Shown here piece by piece: positions 49,951 through 59,443 of a DNA stretch of 64,000 bases. How positions within the stretch are numbered: the first letter of the stretch is position 1; each line of letters opens with the position of its first letter. The DNA is from an uncultured Candidatus Saccharibacteria bacterium (lineage in GTDB: Bacteria; Patescibacteriota; Saccharimonadia; Saccharimonadales; Saccharimonadaceae). The notes beneath the pieces were generated by a model. It was not told the origin of the DNA, searched no databases, and saw only the letters and a list, made by a program, of their open reading frames with translations. A program made the translations under genes and the position numbers. The stretch is from positions 1-64,000 of the forward strand of contig CAMIHP010000007.1 in assembly GCA_946222005.1 (NCBI GenBank). Direction: 5' to 3'.

Positions 49951-52260
49951 TCACTCGTTACTCTTCTCGACGAGCTTCATCATCACTGCTTCGACATGCG
50001 AACCGGGTCGGTCGCCGGCGACCTCGCCGTTCTTTTTCCAGCCTTGCCAACCTACCCAGGAGAGATGAGTGTTGTAATAAATATCGTAGCGAGTGGCGTC
50101 GATGGGGCTGAGACTAAGTTTAAGGGCTTCGAGTGCTTTGCTCTGACCAGTCGTGCCACAGGGCTGTGATGATGAAAGAGTAACTATTGGGTGCCACTGG
50201 CTAGCAACTTTTGCTTCGCACTGGATGGTGATGGGTGAACCATCGCGCAGCGATACGGCTTTGCCAAGACGGATTGCCTCGAGATAGCGTGATTTGCCAG
50301 TGGTGCCAGCCATGATAGGGTGTGATACATCGGGCATCCAGCCGATATAGCCTACGTGGGCAGCGTAGCTCAGTTGGTAGAGATCGGGCACAGCAGTATT
50401 GGTTGGGTTATAAAAGGCACCGCCGGGTAAGCTGAGTGTATGCTTCGGCACAAGGCGCACCTCGAGTGCTTCGAGCTGTCGGTAAGCGCCAGTCGAACCA
50501 GCTGGTTGGCCATTCTTGGCCCAACCCATCCAGCCGACGTATTGCGAGTAACCTCGGTACCAGATGTCGTATGTAGCGGCAAGTTTGCCAGTGAGTAAGA
50601 AGCGGATTGCCTCGATGGAGCGGAACTGCCCTGTGGTGCCGGATACGTCGCCCGCTTGCTTCCAATCTTGCCAGCCGACGTAGCTAACATGTGATGAATA
50701 TTGGATGTTGCCTGGCATACCCGTTGTGTTGTGGAGCGATGCTTTGATGGCTTCGATGCGGCGGCTTTGGCCAGTGGTACCGCTCATCATCTCATCGCGC
50801 ACTTCTGGCTGCCAGCCAACCATACCAACATGTGAGCTGAGTGAGAGTCTAAGGGACGATGGATCGCCATGTGTTGCAATATTTTTATATGCTGCTCCAG
50901 ATGACTCAGGCGCAGGCGTTCCTTTGCGCACAAGCTTTATTTCGACCGCTTCGATAGCATTGTTAGCTCCACCAGTCACACCAGCCACTTCACCATTCTT
51001 AGCCCAGCCCATCCAACCAATGTAGCTCACGTGGGCGCGATAGTAGATGTCATACGCTTGGGTGAGAGTACCAGTTGGCTGGATCTTGATGGCAGTGATT
51101 GGCCGGCCAAGCCCTGTTGTCCCCGACTGCATACTACCCTGCACAGTGGGTTGCCAACCGCGCTCGTTGCTGTATGAAGTATAACTTACCTCACCATCGA
51201 TCGTGAGAGCTTGCATTGCCTTGCTTTGGCCAGTGACGCCTGTGATGCCACGGTTATGAATTACCCCTGTCCAGCCGACGTAGCTGCTGTGCGAGCGGAA
51301 GCTGATCAGTGGCCGGCTGTGCTGGGTCGAGCCAAACCAGTCGTTCCACACGCGCCAAAAGTTGCGGTTGCCATAGGCGCTGCAATGATCGCCTAAGCCA
51401 TACATATTAGCCAGGGCTGCTTGATTGGGTTGGTAGGGTGTGTAGGTGTAGAGTGCCGCTGTGGCCTTGCTCTCGATATACACATCGCCAGCGCCGCAGC
51501 CTCGCTGCACCACATTCCACAGGATACGATTGGTTGCAAACGGCTTTTTGTACGACCACCACGGTTGCTGCATACTATCCAGATACCAGCGGATGAGCTG
51601 TGCTCCTGAGGCAACTTGCATCGAGAAGCCAGAATAGTTGCGATCGCAATTGGCACTGCCACCTGGGCCACTATCGGGGCAGTGCGAGCCCATGGCATAG
51701 GTGTATTGGTTTTGGAGTGGCCAAGTGTCGGAGGTGAGCGGGCCAGCCGACTCGGTGGCGATTTTCACTAGCAAGACTTTAGGGTTGAGATTGTTTTGCT
51801 TGGCAGCATCATAGATAATCTGCGCGGCACTGACTGCTCCAGCGGGGATCGTTCCACCGAAGTTATTGGCAGGGATGTAATTGCCCGGTGTGTATTTGGG
51901 CACTTCATAATAGTCCTTGAGGCAGACATATGGTGGCCCATGCCAACCTCGAGCGGCGGCATACTGTGCTCGGCTGATATCGCGCCTGCCATGTTCGGCA
52001 GCAGGCTGCCGGCCATAAGTGTCGCATTGTGGGTTGAGGCTATTGAGAAACGCCTGAATATCTGCCACCGACATATCGTCGCTATTGGTAAAAAGCAAAT
52101 CATCAACGATATTACCTGCTCGCCAATCGGCTGCCGTTACCGCTTGGGCCGGGCGGGAGAGGATGGTTGCAGCACATATACTCACACACAAAACACCAGC
52201 AAGGATATATCGCCAATATGTCGAGAAGAGACGAGCGGTGGAGTATGATTGAGCCATCAT
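49951..52260 (-). CDS. Secreted ChW-repeat protein with lysozyme-like N-terminal region
   Basis: 769 residues. A signal peptide (YILAGVLCVSICAATILS, then PAQAVTA) is followed by about 280 residues that include IIYDAAKQNNLNPKVLLVKI and ATESAG, resembling the catalytic-Glu helix of lysozyme-type transglycosylases, plus several cysteines. From about residue 315 there are nine ChW-type repeats (clostridial hydrophobic-with-Trp): examples are HVSYVGWQDWKQAGDVSGTT and HLSWVGWQGWKKNGEVAG, each closing with an (L/I)EA(I/L/V) strand. Such repeats are thought to bind surfaces. Starts with no gap after the stop of the 52261 gene, so the two are coupled. Confidence 0.85.
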   Translation of the reverse strand: MMAQSYSTARLFSTYWRYILAGVLCVSICAATILSRPAQAVTAADWRAGNIVDDLLFTNSDDMSVADIQAFLNSLNPQCDTYGRQPAAEHGRRDISRAQYAAARGWHGPPYVCLKDYYEVPKYTPGNYIPANNFGGTIPAGAVSAAQIIYDAAKQNNLNPKVLLVKIATESAGPLTSDTWPLQNQYTYAMGSHCPDSGPGGSANCDRNYSGFSMQVASGAQLIRWYLDSMQQPWWSYKKPFATNRILWNVVQRGCGAGDVYIESKATAALYTYTPYQPNQAALANMYGLGDHCSAYGNRNFWRVWNDWFGSTQHSRPLISFRSHSSYVGWTGVIHNRGITGVTGQSKAMQALTIDGEVSYTSYSNERGWQPTVQGSMQSGTTGLGRPITAIKIQPTGTLTQAYDIYYRAHVSYIGWMGWAKNGEVAGVTGGANNAIEAVEIKLVRKGTPAPESSGAAYKNIATHGDPSSLRLSLSSHVGMVGWQPEVRDEMMSGTTGQSRRIEAIKASLHNTTGMPGNIQYSSHVSYVGWQDWKQAGDVSGTTGQFRSIEAIRFLLTGKLAATYDIWYRGYSQYVGWMGWAKNGQPAGSTGAYRQLEALEVRLVPKHTLSLPGGAFYNPTNTAVPDLYQLSYAAHVGYIGWMPDVSHPIMAGTTGKSRYLEAIRLGKAVSLRDGSPITIQCEAKVASQWHPIVTLSSSQPCGTTGQSKALEALKLSLSPIDATRYDIYYNTHLSWVGWQGWKKNGEVAGDRPGSHVEAVMMKLVEKSNE

Positions 52261-52836
52261 CTAGCGAATCTCCGTATCAAGCGTCTTCGTGAGTGTCTTG
52301 CCACCAAGCGGTGTGACAGCGAGGGAGATATGCCACATACCTTTGGGCAATGATCGGGCGGGCACAGAGAAGCCAGCACAGGTGGAATATTCTGGTTGGT
52401 AGATGATGGCAGCGTGCTGCTCGGAGCGCTGCTCGCTACTAGTGATCGTCAGCACGCACTGACCAGAAGAAAAGCCTTGTTCTCTCAGCTTAGTAGTCAC
52501 GACGACCGTCTCGCCTGACTGCTCAGCAGAGAGCTCAATGTGCTTGGCCGAGGCTGGGACTGGCGCGGGCTGAGCCTGGGTGGTGCGCTGCTGCGAGGTG
52601 TCTTTGGTAGTATTCGTGTCGTGGGTTGTGTTGTTGTCTAGAAATGATTCTTTCGTGGCGGCATCGGTCTTGTGCTGTGTTTGTTTTTGGGCTGGTGTTG
52701 GCTCGTCTGACAGGGGCGGCAATGGGGCGGGGCGCGTTGCGATATAGGCACCATAACCACCAGCGGCGACAAGCGCAATGCCAATACTAATGATGAGTGT
52801 GAGACGTTTTTTGGATAGAGTACGTAATAATTTCAT
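52261..52836 (-). CDS. Membrane-anchored protein coupled to the ChW-repeat protein
   Basis: 191 residues, unrecognised. One N-terminal helix (LTLIISIGIALVAAGGYGAY) anchors it, followed by a Pro/Thr/Gln/Asp-rich linker of about 70 residues and an external beta-like domain (AKHIELSAEQSGETVVVTTK, QCVLTITSSEQRSEQHAAII) with two cysteines that could pair. The final domain resembles an Ig-like fold in pattern only. Its TAG stop is followed directly by the ChW gene's ATG. It could anchor or assist the ChW protein. Confidence 0.7.
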   Translation of the reverse strand: MKLLRTLSKKRLTLIISIGIALVAAGGYGAYIATRPAPLPPLSDEPTPAQKQTQHKTDAATKESFLDNNTTHDTNTTKDTSQQRTTQAQPAPVPASAKHIELSAEQSGETVVVTTKLREQGFSSGQCVLTITSSEQRSEQHAAIIYQPEYSTCAGFSVPARSLPKGMWHISLAVTPLGGKTLTKTLDTEIR

Positions 52837-53122
52837 AATGATTGTGCTATTAGTGTTCTATGTCACTATAGCATAAGCGTATTGAAAGGGGAAGGTAAAA
52901 AAGAATTTTTGAAGCCCCTTGCATAATTGTGTATTTTCTGTAGTGCGACAGGGTCGATATTTTCAAGAACAAAATCTCTGGTGTGGAAGCAAGATAGTAA
53001 CAGTTCTTTATACGCACTCATGAGACGAAGTGGTTGATGCTAAAGAAAAAATATTGAGATTGAGACAGACGAAGTGCAAACTAAGAAACGGAAGAAACGA
53101 AGATATGTCGAGGTAGATCTTT
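52837..53122. other. Intergenic region with a possible promoter
   Basis: 286 bases between two minus-strand genes. TGCTATAGT on the minus strand at 52870-52865 is a plausible extended -10 for the gene at 52836, with a leader of about 22 bases. No terminator hairpin for the DUF2142 gene was recognised. Confidence 0.45.
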
Positions 53123-54562
53123 TTATGCCACTGGTGGTACCGGTATCGGCGCGTGGTAAGCCCAATAGGTGCCAAAGGTATAGTATAGCAAAATTGCCGC
53201 ACAGCCAAAGAATATAAGGGTATGAAATACCTTAGCCGAGGCAGTATGGAACCAAATATACTTGCGTAGCCACACCCCACAGGGGATGAGTAGTACGAGT
53301 AGCGCCGTAAAGTAACGCCCCTGCACTCCATCGGCGTAGTATGCCCCGGCACCAAAGCGAATTGGTAGCAGCGCCCAGGCGGTGTACATTGCGTACGAAA
53401 CTGCCGCAATGAAAACGGCAACAGTGGTGAGGTTGGCCGCGGCTAATCGACCAGCGGCTGGTGCGAGTGCTTGCTCCTCAGTCTTATCACGCTTGATGAG
53501 TGCAAGAAAGACCAGTAGAAAGAGTGGAATCAAAACAAAGAGCGGCAGGTGATATTTGAAACTTGAGAAGTCGCCCACACTTCCACGCACCACGATGTCG
53601 GTGTAGCCGATGTTTGGATTGATGTAGGTATTAAAGAGGATGCGGATAAAGCCAAGCGGGTTGTGATGCAGCGGATTATCGGCTGCGCCAGATGAAAGAA
53701 GCGCACCATCATAGATCTTTTGCCAGATGAGCAGTGCCGCCAGCGACACAATACCAGTGCCTGCAATCAGCGCCCACTTATGCAGGCTGAAGGGGAGCTT
53801 CTTGAAAAGTGATGGCAGCTTGGATAGCTTGGTGTTTGGGATGAAGAGTCGCCCTGGCAAAAAGAGTAGCGGGAAGAGTAGTAAACCGTTAACTGCCTTG
53901 GTCAGTGCCAGCAGCGCCGCTATAGCTAAGAGGCCAGCAACTTGCTTGCGGCGGATCGGTGTTTCTTGGGTGTAGAGATTGAGAATCAGGGCGGTAATGA
54001 GGAATATCGCCACATTCGTCATGACATCACTCGAGAGCGAAGCAGCGAGATGAACCATCAGTGGTAGCAGCCCCACTACTGCAAAGACCCACTTACCAAT
54101 GCGCACCCACTTGATAATGAAAAATACACTGAGCGCGTAGAACAGCAAGTTTGCAATCCGCCCAAAGAGAATCGTTAGGCCTGTCGACCCATTGAAGATA
54201 TTAGCGATGAAAATACCAAGCGTTTGCGGTGCATGCATAATGGGGGCATAGCCCACGGCACTGTTGCATTTGCTTGTTGTCTTGAGATCTGAGCGGTTGA
54301 TGGGGCGCGAATAATCAGCGCTGATATTGCCATGATACACTGATGATGCTCGGCCATTAACGTCCGCTGGGTAGGTACAGCGCTTGGATTCTAAGCGCCC
54401 ATCTGCCAGCGCATACGCCCGCAAGTAGTGCATATTTTCATCACTCACCGACAGCTGCGGCACAAAAAACGCCGACAATAAGCCAAACAACAAACACAGC
54501 GAAAGAAAGACCCGCTCTGGCCGTGCAATAAACGATTCGAATGATGCCCAATATTTCTTCAT
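53123..54562 (-). CDS. DUF2142-type membrane protein (GT-C-like)
   Basis: 479 residues with about 10-12 membrane helices. Start MKKYWASFESFIARPERV; the frame is open 23 codons further up. After the first helix comes SVSDENMHYLRAYALADGRL, the acidic-His motif of DUF2142 proteins, which resemble GT-C glycosyltransferases acting on the outer face with polyprenyl-linked sugars. Later helices include VFAVVGLLPLMVHLAASLSS and LFVLIPLFLLVFLALI. Predicted leader of four bases, divergent from the flippase gene. Confidence 0.8.
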   Translation of the reverse strand: MKKYWASFESFIARPERVFLSLCLLFGLLSAFFVPQLSVSDENMHYLRAYALADGRLESKRCTYPADVNGRASSVYHGNISADYSRPINRSDLKTTSKCNSAVGYAPIMHAPQTLGIFIANIFNGSTGLTILFGRIANLLFYALSVFFIIKWVRIGKWVFAVVGLLPLMVHLAASLSSDVMTNVAIFLITALILNLYTQETPIRRKQVAGLLAIAALLALTKAVNGLLLFPLLFLPGRLFIPNTKLSKLPSLFKKLPFSLHKWALIAGTGIVSLAALLIWQKIYDGALLSSGAADNPLHHNPLGFIRILFNTYINPNIGYTDIVVRGSVGDFSSFKYHLPLFVLIPLFLLVFLALIKRDKTEEQALAPAAGRLAAANLTTVAVFIAAVSYAMYTAWALLPIRFGAGAYYADGVQGRYFTALLVLLIPCGVWLRKYIWFHTASAKVFHTLIFFGCAAILLYYTFGTYWAYHAPIPVPPVA

Positions 54563-54572
54563 AACACGCCTG

Positions 54573-54578
54573 ATTATA
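54573..54578 (-). promoter_or_regulatory. Near-leaderless promoter of the DUF2142 gene, -10 element
   Basis: Minus strand TGCTCTATAAT; predicted start 54566, four bases before the ATG. Confidence 0.7.
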
Positions 54579-54638
54579 GAGCACAAATCACAACAGAGCA
54601 AATTATGGTCTAAATCGCGAGAAATAATCAACCAGTGG

Positions 54639-54644
54639 TATACT
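54639..54644 (+). promoter_or_regulatory. Near-leaderless promoter of the flippase gene, -10 element
   Basis: TGGTATACT; predicted start 54651, four bases before the ATG at 54655. Confidence 0.7.
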
Positions 54645-54654
54645 AAATAAGATT

Positions 54655-55881
54655 ATGCAATCTAAAAATTATATCTGGAACTCCATTGGCTCCTTTTTGC
54701 AAAGTGCCATCTCGCCAGCGCTCCTGCTGCTTATTACGCGGCTGAATGGCATTGCGGACTCGGGGGTTTTTTCCTTTGCGCTGTCGCTCTCGGTGGTGTT
54801 TTGGGCGATTGGCTTGTGGGGTGGGCGCACTTATCAGGTGTCGGATGTGCGCAAAGAGTTTAGTAGCAGCAGTTACCTTGCCGTTAAACTCGTGACGTCG
54901 ATCGTGATGATGGTAGGTGCGGTGCTGTTTTGCGCGGCAAATCACTATGATGCCGTTAAGTCGAGTATCATCATCGCGCTCGTACTCTTCAAGGCGCTGG
55001 AGGCAGTGGCCGACGCACTCTATGGCGTGCTGCAGATTCACCACAGACTCTACGTCGTTGGCTATTCGCTTACGATCAAGGCAGTGGGTGGTTTTGGAGC
55101 ATTTTTACTCGTCGATATGCTTGTGCACAGTGTGCTGTGGGGGGTGGTGGCAATTGTGGCGGTTAATGCTCTCATGCTTGTGTTGTACGATTGGCAACAG
55201 GTACAGCGGTACGAAGCTATCCAGCCCCATATCGATCATCTCATGCCTAAGCTGCGTCATGTTGGTATGATCATGCGGCGCTGCGCACCAGTGTTTCTTA
55301 CCACATTCTTTACGATGTTTTCGCTTAATATTCCGCGCTATTTTCTCGATACATTCCACACGCACGAGATCGCGTATTTTGGTATTATGGCCATGCCCAT
55401 TACCTTACTCTCGCTCTTCATTACCTTCATTATTCAGCCCAATATTGTGCAGCTGTCGGAGCTCTATCATCAGCAAAAGCGCCTTGAGTTTCACGCTCTG
55501 GTGAGCAAAATTATCCTTATAGTCTTAGGGATTAGTGCGCTGACGCTCATTGCAACCTGGCTGGTTGGAGCGCCGCTCCTTACGCTCATTTTCAATGCGC
55601 GTATTACTGATTACCGCACCGAGCTACTCATCATGGTCGTGGGAGCGGTGGCCAATGCGCTGGTATCGATTTATATCAATATCCTCACCGTGCTGCGCGA
55701 ATTTACCGGGCAGTTCTACATACTTTTGCTGAGTAATATCGTACTCACAGTGGTGTCGTATGGCGTGGTGCAGCACCATGCGATGCTGGGCAGTGTGCTG
55801 TGCTTTATGGTAGCGGGCATCATCCAAGCGGTGCTGCTCGCGGCAGTTTATCGCCGACAACTGCGCTCTATGGCTGTGTAG
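54655..55881 (+). CDS. Wzx-like polysaccharide flippase
   Basis: 408 residues, about 12 membrane helices, MATE/MOP superfamily. The N-terminal SKNYIWNSIGSFLQSAISPA and LNGIADSGVFSFALSLSVVF are typical of Wzx/RfbX, as is the central LTTFFTMFSLNIPRYFLDTF. It would flip an undecaprenyl-linked repeat unit outward, a route parallel to Wzm/Wzt. No Wzy polymerase is obvious, though the DUF2142 gene next door is a multi-helix candidate partner. Single-gene unit with a four-base leader. Confidence 0.85.
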   Translation: MQSKNYIWNSIGSFLQSAISPALLLLITRLNGIADSGVFSFALSLSVVFWAIGLWGGRTYQVSDVRKEFSSSSYLAVKLVTSIVMMVGAVLFCAANHYDAVKSSIIIALVLFKALEAVADALYGVLQIHHRLYVVGYSLTIKAVGGFGAFLLVDMLVHSVLWGVVAIVAVNALMLVLYDWQQVQRYEAIQPHIDHLMPKLRHVGMIMRRCAPVFLTTFFTMFSLNIPRYFLDTFHTHEIAYFGIMAMPITLLSLFITFIIQPNIVQLSELYHQQKRLEFHALVSKIILIVLGISALTLIATWLVGAPLLTLIFNARITDYRTELLIMVVGAVANALVSIYINILTVLREFTGQFYILLLSNIVLTVVSYGVVQHHAMLGSVLCFMVAGIIQAVLLAAVYRRQLRSMAV

Positions 55882-56314
55882 GGTAGGTGGATGATCTCTA
55901 TATCGCTTGGAGGTTAAGCTATTAGTTGTTTTTATGAGGAATATCAGATCTTTATTATTAATCGCCTACCTAAATATCAAAGACTCCCTCGATAGAGTAT
56001 TAAAAGGGTTGAGTCTACGAGACACCGACCTCTTGTGCTGGGATGAAACCGATCATTACAATTGATTGTACACCTCTATCTGGTGGAGCGATGAGAAGGT
56101 GGGGCTCTATCTAGTGCTAAGAAAGAGAGGTTATGAGATTCAATTTTTTCTGACTCACTACTTGGCAAAATTGGTTGCAACGATATCCTGAGGAGGTGAG
56201 AGATTTAACGGTGCTATAGATTTTTTAAAAGGGATAGGGTAGCTCTTCAGTATATTTTTGTCTCACATCGACCATACGATTTCATATATCTCAAAAAGCT
56301 TACGCTAACTGTGC
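55882..56314. other. Intergenic region, no gene seen
   Basis: About 430 bases between the flippase and the second rmlD-like gene. Short frames only, and no hairpin with a T run. I see nothing assignable; a small RNA is possible but unsupported. Confidence 0.4.
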
Positions 56315-56320
56315 TATAAT
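56315..56320 (+). promoter_or_regulatory. Promoter of the rmlD-like/GT8 operon, -10 element
   Basis: TGCTATAAT; predicted start 56327, 15-base leader carrying AAGGAGGG before the ATG. Confidence 0.75.
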
Positions 56321-56341
56321 AGCGGAAACAAAGGAGGGTAT

Positions 56342-57199
56342 ATGAGCAAGGGGATTGTAATATTGGGTTGTAATGGCCAAGTGGGGCGGGCGCTCCAGGA
56401 GATATATCCAAAGGCAACGGCGCTGGGTCATCAGCAGCTCGACATTGCGGACGAAGAGCAGGTGCTTGGGTATGATTGGTCGGGTGTGGATGTCATTATC
56501 AACGCGGCAGCGTTCGTCAATGCCGATGGATCCGAAACGCGTGAAGGCCGCACTAAAGCGTGGCAGGTTAATGCCGTTGGCCCACGCAACCTCGTCAAGG
56601 TAGCGCTGGAGCACGATATTACATTGGTGCACTACTCATCCGACTATGTCTTTGATGGGACGAACAAAAACCATGGTGAGGATGAGTCGCTCTCACCACT
56701 GTCGGTCTATGGTGATGTCAAGGCAGCAGGGGATCTACTGGTTAGCCTTGCGCCGCGCCATTATGTGCTACGTGTTTCGTGGGTGATTGGTGATGGGCAT
56801 AACTTCCCGCGGACGATGAAGCGCCTGGCTGACATGCGCATTAATCCCAAGGTTGTGGATGATCAATATGGTCGGCCAACCTTTGCATCGGAGATCGCGC
56901 GCGCCACCAAGCATTTACTAGACACCAAGGCAGAGTATGGTTTGTATCATGTGTCTAACTCTGGGCCGATCAAATCGTGGGCAGAACTTGCCGAGGATGT
57001 CTTCGAATATGCAGGGCACGATCGCGATAGGGTTGTAAAAGTGTCAACACAAGAGTATAGTAAAGATAAGATTCCGTTTGCGCCTCGACCAATGTATAGC
57101 GATATGAATTTGTCGAAGCTGCACAACACCGGATTCATCAGTGAGAGCTATCAGCCATTACTGGAAAACTACGTAAAAAACATAGCAGCGGTGGAATAA
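56342..57199 (+). CDS. RmlD-like dTDP-4-dehydrorhamnose reductase paralogue
   Basis: 285 residues, extended SDR fold. NAD-binding ILGCNGQVGRALQEIYP, then NAAAFVNADGSET, YSSDYVFDG and the catalytic Tyr-Lys pair in SVYGDVKAAGD; late PRPMYSDMNLSKL is the RmlD substrate region. It is a same-length paralogue of rmlD at 61566 and is placed with a GT8 gene away from rmlABC. It could reduce the same sugar or a related 4-keto sugar. Strong AAGGAGGG site. Confidence 0.85.
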   Translation: MSKGIVILGCNGQVGRALQEIYPKATALGHQQLDIADEEQVLGYDWSGVDVIINAAAFVNADGSETREGRTKAWQVNAVGPRNLVKVALEHDITLVHYSSDYVFDGTNKNHGEDESLSPLSVYGDVKAAGDLLVSLAPRHYVLRVSWVIGDGHNFPRTMKRLADMRINPKVVDDQYGRPTFASEIARATKHLLDTKAEYGLYHVSNSGPIKSWAELAEDVFEYAGHDRDRVVKVSTQEYSKDKIPFAPRPMYSDMNLSKLHNTGFISESYQPLLENYVKNIAAVE

Positions 57200-57215
57200 A
57201 GGAGAGAGGCAGGCC

Positions 57216-58244
57216 ATGCCCAGAGTCAAAAAGAAAATCTTAAACGTCTTGTATCAGAGTGACGATAACTACGCAGTGGTGAGTGCGATTTCGATCGCAT
57301 CACTGCTTGAGAATAACAAGACGCTCGACGAGATTCATATTTTTTATTGTGGGTATAAGCTGAGCAAGCAAAGTAAAGATCGCCTCAAGAAGTTGGTTGA
57401 AAAATACCCCAACGCCTATTTAACATTCATTAATCCCAATGCGTACCACAAGAAATTACAGAAGCTAGGTGTTAAGCCATGGCATGGCGTGTATGTGACG
57501 TGGCTCAAGATGCTGGCGCTAGCCGATCTTGATATCAAGACCGATCGCGTACTCTACCTTAATCCACATACGATCATTACCAGCTCGCTTGATGGTTTAC
57601 TGGAGCTTGATTTCGAGAAAAATATCATGGTACTGGCCTACGATACGCTCACTAATCAGCACAAAGCAACGATTGGCCTCCAGCCCACCGATGGTTACTA
57701 CAATTGTGGCATCATGCTTATCAATCACAAAAAATGGCTCAAAGATGATGTATCGAGTCAAGTGATAGAGCATCTGTGGAAGAAAAGCGACTATGTCATT
57801 GCCGATCAAGACCTCTGTAATGTTATGTTCCGAGGACAGATCAAGACGCTCGATATCGCCTATAATTTCTCTAGTGCGTTTTATGCTTATCGGCCGCAGG
57901 ATCTGCTGCGCATTAATAATCTTAAGCAGCCGTATTTCTATAGTTACGACGAGATTATGACTAACTATTACAGCCCAAAGATTATTCACTCGCTCTACGG
58001 TATTCAGGGTAAACCGTGGGAAGTTGGCAACAAGCACCCCAACCGGCTGCTGTGGCAAAAGTACTTTGCACTCACTCCGTGGAAAAACACCGAGCTTCCG
58101 CATGCTAAGAAAACACTGGTGTGGTATCTGTATGATGTCTTACCTCGCCCAATCTTTATGCAGCTATACATCATGGCAGTGGAGCGCAAATTTGCTGAAG
58201 TCGATAAAGAAAAAACCGAGACTACTGAAGCAAACGTGAGGTAG
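57216..58244 (+). CDS. GT8-family glycosyltransferase with altered DXD motif
   Basis: 342 residues, GT8 pattern. ILNVLYQSDDNYAVVSAISI opens the fold, then EIHIFYCGYKLSKQSKDRLK, YVTWLKMLALADL, and TDGYYNCGIMLINHKKWL; HSLYGIQGKPW near residue 265 is the conserved C-terminal H-x-x-G-x-x-KPW region. Where GT8 enzymes have YLD-x-D (Mn-binding) this reads YLNPHTIITSSLDGLL, so both acidic residues of DXD are replaced by Asn and His. Activity or metal dependence may differ. AAAGGAGAG precedes the ATG; in an operon with the rmlD paralogue. Confidence 0.85.
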   Translation: MPRVKKKILNVLYQSDDNYAVVSAISIASLLENNKTLDEIHIFYCGYKLSKQSKDRLKKLVEKYPNAYLTFINPNAYHKKLQKLGVKPWHGVYVTWLKMLALADLDIKTDRVLYLNPHTIITSSLDGLLELDFEKNIMVLAYDTLTNQHKATIGLQPTDGYYNCGIMLINHKKWLKDDVSSQVIEHLWKKSDYVIADQDLCNVMFRGQIKTLDIAYNFSSAFYAYRPQDLLRINNLKQPYFYSYDEIMTNYYSPKIIHSLYGIQGKPWEVGNKHPNRLLWQKYFALTPWKNTELPHAKKTLVWYLYDVLPRPIFMQLYIMAVERKFAEVDKEKTETTEANVR

Positions 58245-58259
58245 CGTATATAATAAAAC

Positions 58260-58288
58260 AAACCGGCTCAAGGAAATCGAGCCGGTTT
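58260..58288. terminator. Hairpin terminator after the GT8 gene
   Basis: Perfect 10-base stem AAACCGGCTC / GAGCCGGTTT with a 9-base loop, 16 bases past the stop. The T run is weak on the plus strand and better (GTTTTATTAT) on the minus strand. Confidence 0.7.
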
Positions 58289-58627
58289 CGTCGTGTGCTG
58301 CAAAGGGCAATATTTCTTGATGTAGAATAGTGTAAATTTTTACGCTCTTACTATCATGTATATTACTCAAGACAGCGCGTTATTCTAAAATTTCTCGATA
58401 TAAAAATATAAAAAAGTGTTTTATAAAAGTGAAAACCAATTTCGTGTCCATTATCTCATCTATAATGAAACTGGAATTAACTAATAGAGAAAATAATAAG
58501 CGAATTACTGCTAATGAATGTATTCTCAAGTTCTACCATACAGTAGTACAAGAGCAAAGGGACACTAATTTACTCACAAAATAACCGCTATTTTTATAGA
58601 GGTGAGAGGATAGTCAAATTACATCAA
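58289..58627. other. AT-rich intergenic region, no gene seen
   Basis: About 340 bases, strongly AT-rich around 58380-58520, between convergent glycosyltransferase genes. A lone TATAAT near 58470 has no gene behind it. Nothing else recognised. Confidence 0.4.
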
Positions 58628-59443
58628 CTACGACAACAACTGATGAATGCGCGACGTAATATGGAGCCGCGCTGCCCGAGCAGCTTTATGCCAGCCAACT
58701 GATGCAAAACGCTGAGCATAGCTATTATATACTGCATCTTCTTCCGCAAAGCGCACGCCATCCTTTGACTTTTCTTTGCTTGAGAGCGACTGGGCAAAAC
58801 GCCGGTATTGGAATGTCTCTGTCTGATCAAAAGCAAGCACTGCGCCATCAAGAATGAAGTCAAACACCAAGACAAGATCTTCTAGTATAGTATACGTCGC
58901 ATCAAAGGAATACCGCTTGAGCGTCGCTGTCTTCCAGACAATCGATGGGAAGTAGAGCCAGTCGCCATGACTCAGAGATGTTGCGAGTTTTTCGCCCGAG
59001 TAAATACCTGATTTATGAGGTTGCAAAAATCGCTTAACACGGTCAACCAACGGGAGATATAGCTGCCCCTTATCATTAATCACTTGCACTCCTGGCTGAT
59101 AAAAATCTGCCTCACCAATTGTCTGCAGTGCCACTGCTACGCACTCCGGCAAGAGCCGATCATCACACCCCATAATCATACAGTGCGGTGCCGTTACGTG
59201 CTGGACGGCAAAGTTGAAGTTATTGGTAATGCCGAGGTTTTTCTTGTGTCGGATATAGGTGATGCGTGGGTCGGCGAGTTTTGTGTAATAATCGCGTGCT
59301 TCGGTCGATGGGTAGTGGTCATCAAGAATGGTCAGGTGCCAATCGTCGCTTGTCTGAGCCAAGACAGAGTCAACCGCCTCTTTAAGGAGAGTGAATTCGC
59401 CCCAGTAGGGGATGACGATATCGAGTGATTTATTTTTTGTCAT
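58628..59443 (-). CDS. Glycosyltransferase family 2
   Basis: 271 residues from MTKNKSLDIVIPYWGEFTLL; the frame is open 43 codons upstream but overlaps the previous gene. GT2 motifs: VLAQTSDDWHLTILDDHYPS, LGITNNFNFAVQHVTAPHCM, and IMGCDDRLLPECV as the metal-binding region. Soluble, no membrane helix. The start overlaps the end of the DUF2304 gene by 14 bases, making a three-gene unit GT2-DUF2304-GT2. Confidence 0.87.
   Translation of the reverse strand: MTKNKSLDIVIPYWGEFTLLKEAVDSVLAQTSDDWHLTILDDHYPSTEARDYYTKLADPRITYIRHKKNLGITNNFNFAVQHVTAPHCMIMGCDDRLLPECVAVALQTIGEADFYQPGVQVINDKGQLYLPLVDRVKRFLQPHKSGIYSGEKLATSLSHGDWLYFPSIVWKTATLKRYSFDATYTILEDLVLVFDFILDGAVLAFDQTETFQYRRFAQSLSSKEKSKDGVRFAEEDAVYNSYAQRFASVGWHKAARAARLHITSRIHQLLS

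Noticed and set aside
55882..56314. Small RNA gene in the gap after the flippase
   Set aside because: No promoter-to-terminator pair could be found; only AT-rich sequence with weak hairpins.
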